Assembly (NCBI GenBank): GCA_002347935.1
Contig: DDYK01000007.1
Span: 6,170 to 13,453, forward strand
Direction of reading: 5' to 3'
Source: Actinobacteria bacterium UBA2236
GTDB taxonomy: Bacteria; Actinomycetota; Actinomycetes; Nanopelagicales; Nanopelagicaceae
Length of the DNA stretch: 7,284 bases
The notes beneath the pieces were generated by a model, which had not been told where the DNA came from, made no database searches, and worked only from the letters and a program-made list of their open reading frames with translations. Below, one piece after another: positions 5,801 to 7,284 of this stretch (position 1 is the stretch's first letter; each line of letters opens with the position of its first letter). A program made the position numbers and the translations under genes.

Positions 5801-5822
5801 GTTCACCTTAAGTTAAAGAGAA
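5801..5822 (+). promoter_or_regulatory. Pho-box-like direct repeat upstream of pstS
   Basis: GTTCACC (5801-5807) is an exact match to the actinobacterial Pho-box heptamer. GTTAAAG (5812-5818) follows 11 bp later. Weaker GTTA units occur at 5783 and 5791, with less regular spacing. Together with the repeat before pstC this suggests a second, separately activated promoter for pstS. A TCTACT sequence at 5827-5832 is the nearest -10-like candidate, but it lacks the conserved second-position A, so I do not assign a start site. Confidence 0.65.
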
Positions 5823-5839
5823 TTTTGTCTACTTGTCCC

Positions 5840-5867
5840 AGAGAGTTTCTGTAACACTCTAGTTTTT
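5840..5867 (+). terminator. Weak hairpin plus T-run between pstB and pstS (possible attenuator or terminator)
   Basis: AGAGAGT (5840-5846) and ACACTCT (5854-5860) pair in six of seven positions around a 7-nt loop. They are followed by AG and five T residues (5863-5867). The stem is AT-rich and has a mismatch, so it is weak at best. It could limit read-through from pstCAB or act inside the pstS leader, depending on where pstS transcription starts. Confidence 0.3.
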
Positions 5868-5872
5868 GCTCC

Positions 5873-5884
5873 ACTAGATCTAGT
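5873..5884. repeat. Perfect 12-bp palindrome ACTAGATCTAGT in the pstS leader
   Basis: The sequence is identical to its reverse complement. It lies 23 bp before the pstS ATG. Another CTAGT copy is at 5859-5863, so ACTAG (5873-5877) could pair with either. This could be an operator for a dimeric regulator or an RNA structure; chance is not excluded. Confidence 0.4.
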
Positions 5885-5897
5885 TTCGGACCAATGA

Positions 5898-5905
5898 AAG
5901 GGAAG
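5898..5905 (+). promoter_or_regulatory. Ribosome binding site of pstS (AAGGGAAG)
   Basis: A purine-rich AAGGGAAG ends 2 nt before the ATG at 5908, with the GGGA core about 4 nt away. This is close but acceptable, and it supports that start, which also yields a clean signal peptide. Confidence 0.6.
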
Positions 5906-5907
5906 TA

Positions 5908-7065
5908 ATGAAAAAATTAACCAAATCCTCAATTGTTGCGCTTGTTGCTGCAGCATCATTGACGGTTTCAACTGCGACAGTTTTTGCGGCAGGCCAGACT
6001 GTTCGCGTTAATGGAGCAAGCTCAGTAGCTCTATTGCTCGACAAGTGTAAGTCACAATACGCAACGACTACCGGCGATACTGCTTCCGGATACACCGCAG
6101 CAGGTTCTGGAACTGGGAAAAATAATATTGCGCAGGGCATAGTCGACATCGGTCTTTCTGATTCAGAAAATACCAACGCAAATAAGCCAGCCGGAATGCT
6201 TCACATTCCTTTTGGTGCTTGGCCAGTTACTGTGATGTACAACCTGAACACGACCAAGTCCGTAAATCTCTCTACAGAAACAATCGCAAAGATTTTCGCT
6301 GGCCAAATTACAAAATGGAATGATCCAGCCATCGTTGCAGATAACAACAAGTCTTACACAGTTCCCGTCTACAAAACCTCTAATGGTCAGACAGTTCTCG
6401 ATAAAAATGGTGCACCGGTAGTGCTTCGCTACAAAACTGTTCGCACCTATTTCACTTTCCCAGACAAGAAAATTATTGTGGTTTATCGGCAGGGCGGCTC
6501 AGGGACTTCGAACAACTTCACTACAGCCCTAAATAAGTTGCACCCAACAATTTGGACCAAGTCAGGAAACGATGCATTCGCCACGGCGTTCCCAGGGGAT
6601 ATCACCAAGGATCCAATTGGTTTTCAAGGTGGAACTAACGCGGCTCAGGTAGCGCAAATTGCCCAGAAGACCAAGTATTCAATCACTTATAACGAGTACT
6701 CCTTCGCACCAGATTATGGTCTAGGCGTTGCCAACGTGATCAATCCGGCAGGTAACGCGATTTCTCCAGCTTCAACGGAAGGAATTCTAGCCGCGTTCTC
6801 GGTTGCTAAGTACACTGCTGATGGACTTGTCGCATTTGATTACACAAATAAGATAGCAAGTCAGTATCCATTTGCTGCGACGACATATGCATTGGTGTTG
6901 CCGAAGTACTCTTCCGCTGCGCTTGCTGGTAGCGTCAAGGATTGGATTAACTTCCACTCCTTCGAATGTCCAAAAGTTGCATTGAATTCTGGTTTTGCTC
7001 AGATTACAAAAACAAGTGATCTTGGAAAGCAGATTCTGGCCCAACTTGCAAAGGTAGGTAGCTAG
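5908..7065 (+). CDS. pstS: Phosphate ABC transporter substrate-binding protein PstS (secreted, no lipobox)
   Basis: PstS captures phosphate outside the membrane and delivers it to PstC-PstA. Of 385 residues, 1-27 form a signal peptide (MKKLTKSS, hydrophobic core, then VFA before A28), with cleavage likely after A27 or A28. There is no lipobox Cys, so no lipid anchor is predicted. Binding-site motifs in order are NGASS (35-39), GSGTGKNN (66-73), GLSDSE with D85 (82-87) and RQGGSGT (194-200). The hinge and second-domain features include VMYNLN (109-114), LSTETIAKIFAGQITKWND (121-139), GFQGGTNAA (238-246) and ITYNEYSFA (259-267). In E. coli PstS the last binding loop reads R-A-D-G-S-G-T; here the Asp is Gly (G196). 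About 30 extra residues (148-188) lie before that loop. The only two Cys (C47 and C354) could form a disulfide. It has its own upstream Pho box and a terminator after it. Confidence 0.93.
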   Translation: MKKLTKSSIVALVAAASLTVSTATVFAAGQTVRVNGASSVALLLDKCKSQYATTTGDTASGYTAAGSGTGKNNIAQGIVDIGLSDSENTNANKPAGMLHIPFGAWPVTVMYNLNTTKSVNLSTETIAKIFAGQITKWNDPAIVADNNKSYTVPVYKTSNGQTVLDKNGAPVVLRYKTVRTYFTFPDKKIIVVYRQGGSGTSNNFTTALNKLHPTIWTKSGNDAFATAFPGDITKDPIGFQGGTNAAQVAQIAQKTKYSITYNEYSFAPDYGLGVANVINPAGNAISPASTEGILAAFSVAKYTADGLVAFDYTNKIASQYPFAATTYALVLPKYSSAALAGSVKDWINFHSFECPKVALNSGFAQITKTSDLGKQILAQLAKVGS

Positions 7066-7082
7066 GTTTTCTGTTAGAAAAC
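7066..7082 (+). repeat. Small AT-rich hairpin directly after the pstS stop
   Basis: GTTTTC (7066-7071) and GAAAAC (7077-7082) are perfect inverted copies around TGTTA. No T-run follows, so it is not a terminator alone. It may protect the 3' end of the message or mean nothing. Confidence 0.35.
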
Positions 7083-7102
7083 TAAGTTAATTCAGACCAA
7101 AG

Positions 7103-7138
7103 AAAATTCCCGGGCGCTCGAGAGAGCCCGGGATTTTT
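7103..7138. terminator. Intrinsic terminator after pstS, probably bidirectional
   Basis: CCCGGGC (7109-7115) and GCCCGGG (7126-7132) form a perfect 7-bp GC stem, extended by T7108-A7133, with a 10-nt loop. ATTTTT follows on the plus strand. AAAATT precedes it, giving a T-run for the minus strand too. It closes the pst locus and could also stop a convergent gene from the right. Confidence 0.9.
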
Positions 7139-7284
7139 CTTATTTTCGAGGTTTCCCAACGAAGTGGGTATGAACCTGCGCATCCCAATTTCTTCTGATT
7201 TCATTAAGAGTCTGACCTAATTAGTAATAGGAAAGATTTAATAGACTTCGAATAGCTCTACCAATGCGCTGGTATCGGTCAGGC
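7139..7284. other. Window end, no gene assigned
   Basis: After the terminator no complete gene is visible. On the minus strand two open frames enter from the right edge: one encodes LTDTSALVELFEVY and stops at 7238-7240, the other encodes PDRYQRIGRAIRSLLNLSYY and stops at 7221-7223. Either could be the C-terminus of a convergent gene, and the bidirectional terminator would suit that. The fragments are too short to choose between. The sequence GCGCATTGGTAGAGC near 7254-7268 (minus) faintly resembles a tRNA D-arm, but no tRNA can be folded around it. Confidence 0.3.

Noticed and set aside
5894..5908. Five-codon mini-ORF (M-K-G-K-stop) overlapping the pstS start as TAATG
   Set aside because: It consists of the pstS ribosome binding site itself and has no ribosome binding site of its own; most likely chance.
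5880..6176. Minus-strand frame opposite the pstS signal-peptide region
   Set aside because: Low-complexity antisense shadow; pstS is clearly the coding strand.
7221..7284. Possible tRNA on the minus strand (GCGCATTGGTAGAGC and TTCGAA)
   Set aside because: The D-arm-like and T-loop-like words are too close together and no cloverleaf stems form.
1..7284. Mobile elements, CRISPR arrays, defence islands or phage genes
   Set aside because: No repeats with spacers, transposase or integrase motifs or terminal inverted repeats were seen; all recognised genes are core metabolism or transport.

Overview
The window looks like a chromosomal segment from a small-genome, moderately low-GC actinobacterium, probably of the freshwater planktonic (Nanopelagicales, 'acI') type. 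The organism assignment is an inference. It rests on the N-terminus of an actinobacterial-type multifunctional 2-oxoglutarate decarboxylase/dehydrogenase with a fused E2-like domain, on a long Streptomyces-like PstA, on GTTCACC-type Pho boxes, on tight gene packing with overlapping ends, and on several genes whose -10-like hexamer sits 6-8 nt before the start codon with no Shine-Dalgarno sequence (a leaderless layout common in Actinobacteria).

Left part (1-2769) is ordinary housekeeping DNA with alternating strands. The 5' end of kgd/sucA (minus strand, cut by the window edge) is divergent from a short-chain dehydrogenase/reductase (plus). That gene converges with and overlaps a small four-helix membrane protein of unknown function (minus). 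The membrane protein is divergent from a 127-residue protein that looks like a shortened, catalytically dead GGDEF domain (plus). The GGDEF-like gene converges with and overlaps orn, oligoribonuclease (minus).

Right part (2770-7138) is a complete high-affinity phosphate ABC transporter: pstC and pstA overlap by one base, pstB follows with a strong ribosome binding site, and pstS comes last with its own 120-bp upstream region. I see 11-bp-phased Pho-box-like repeats in front of pstC and again in front of pstS. This suggests both transcription units are switched on by a PhoP/RegX3-type response regulator under phosphate limitation. PstS would capture phosphate outside the membrane, PstC and PstA would form the channel, and PstB would supply ATP hydrolysis. 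No phoU, phoR or phoP lies in the window. A GC-rich, probably bidirectional, intrinsic terminator closes the locus.

The last 146 bases hold no gene I can defend. The points most worth a second look are the paired Pho boxes, the hairpin on the pstC start codon, the degenerate GGDEF gene beside orn, and an unusual PstS (no lipobox, altered binding loop, an insertion, and two lone cysteines). I found no evidence of a mobile element, CRISPR array, RNA gene or novel defence system.
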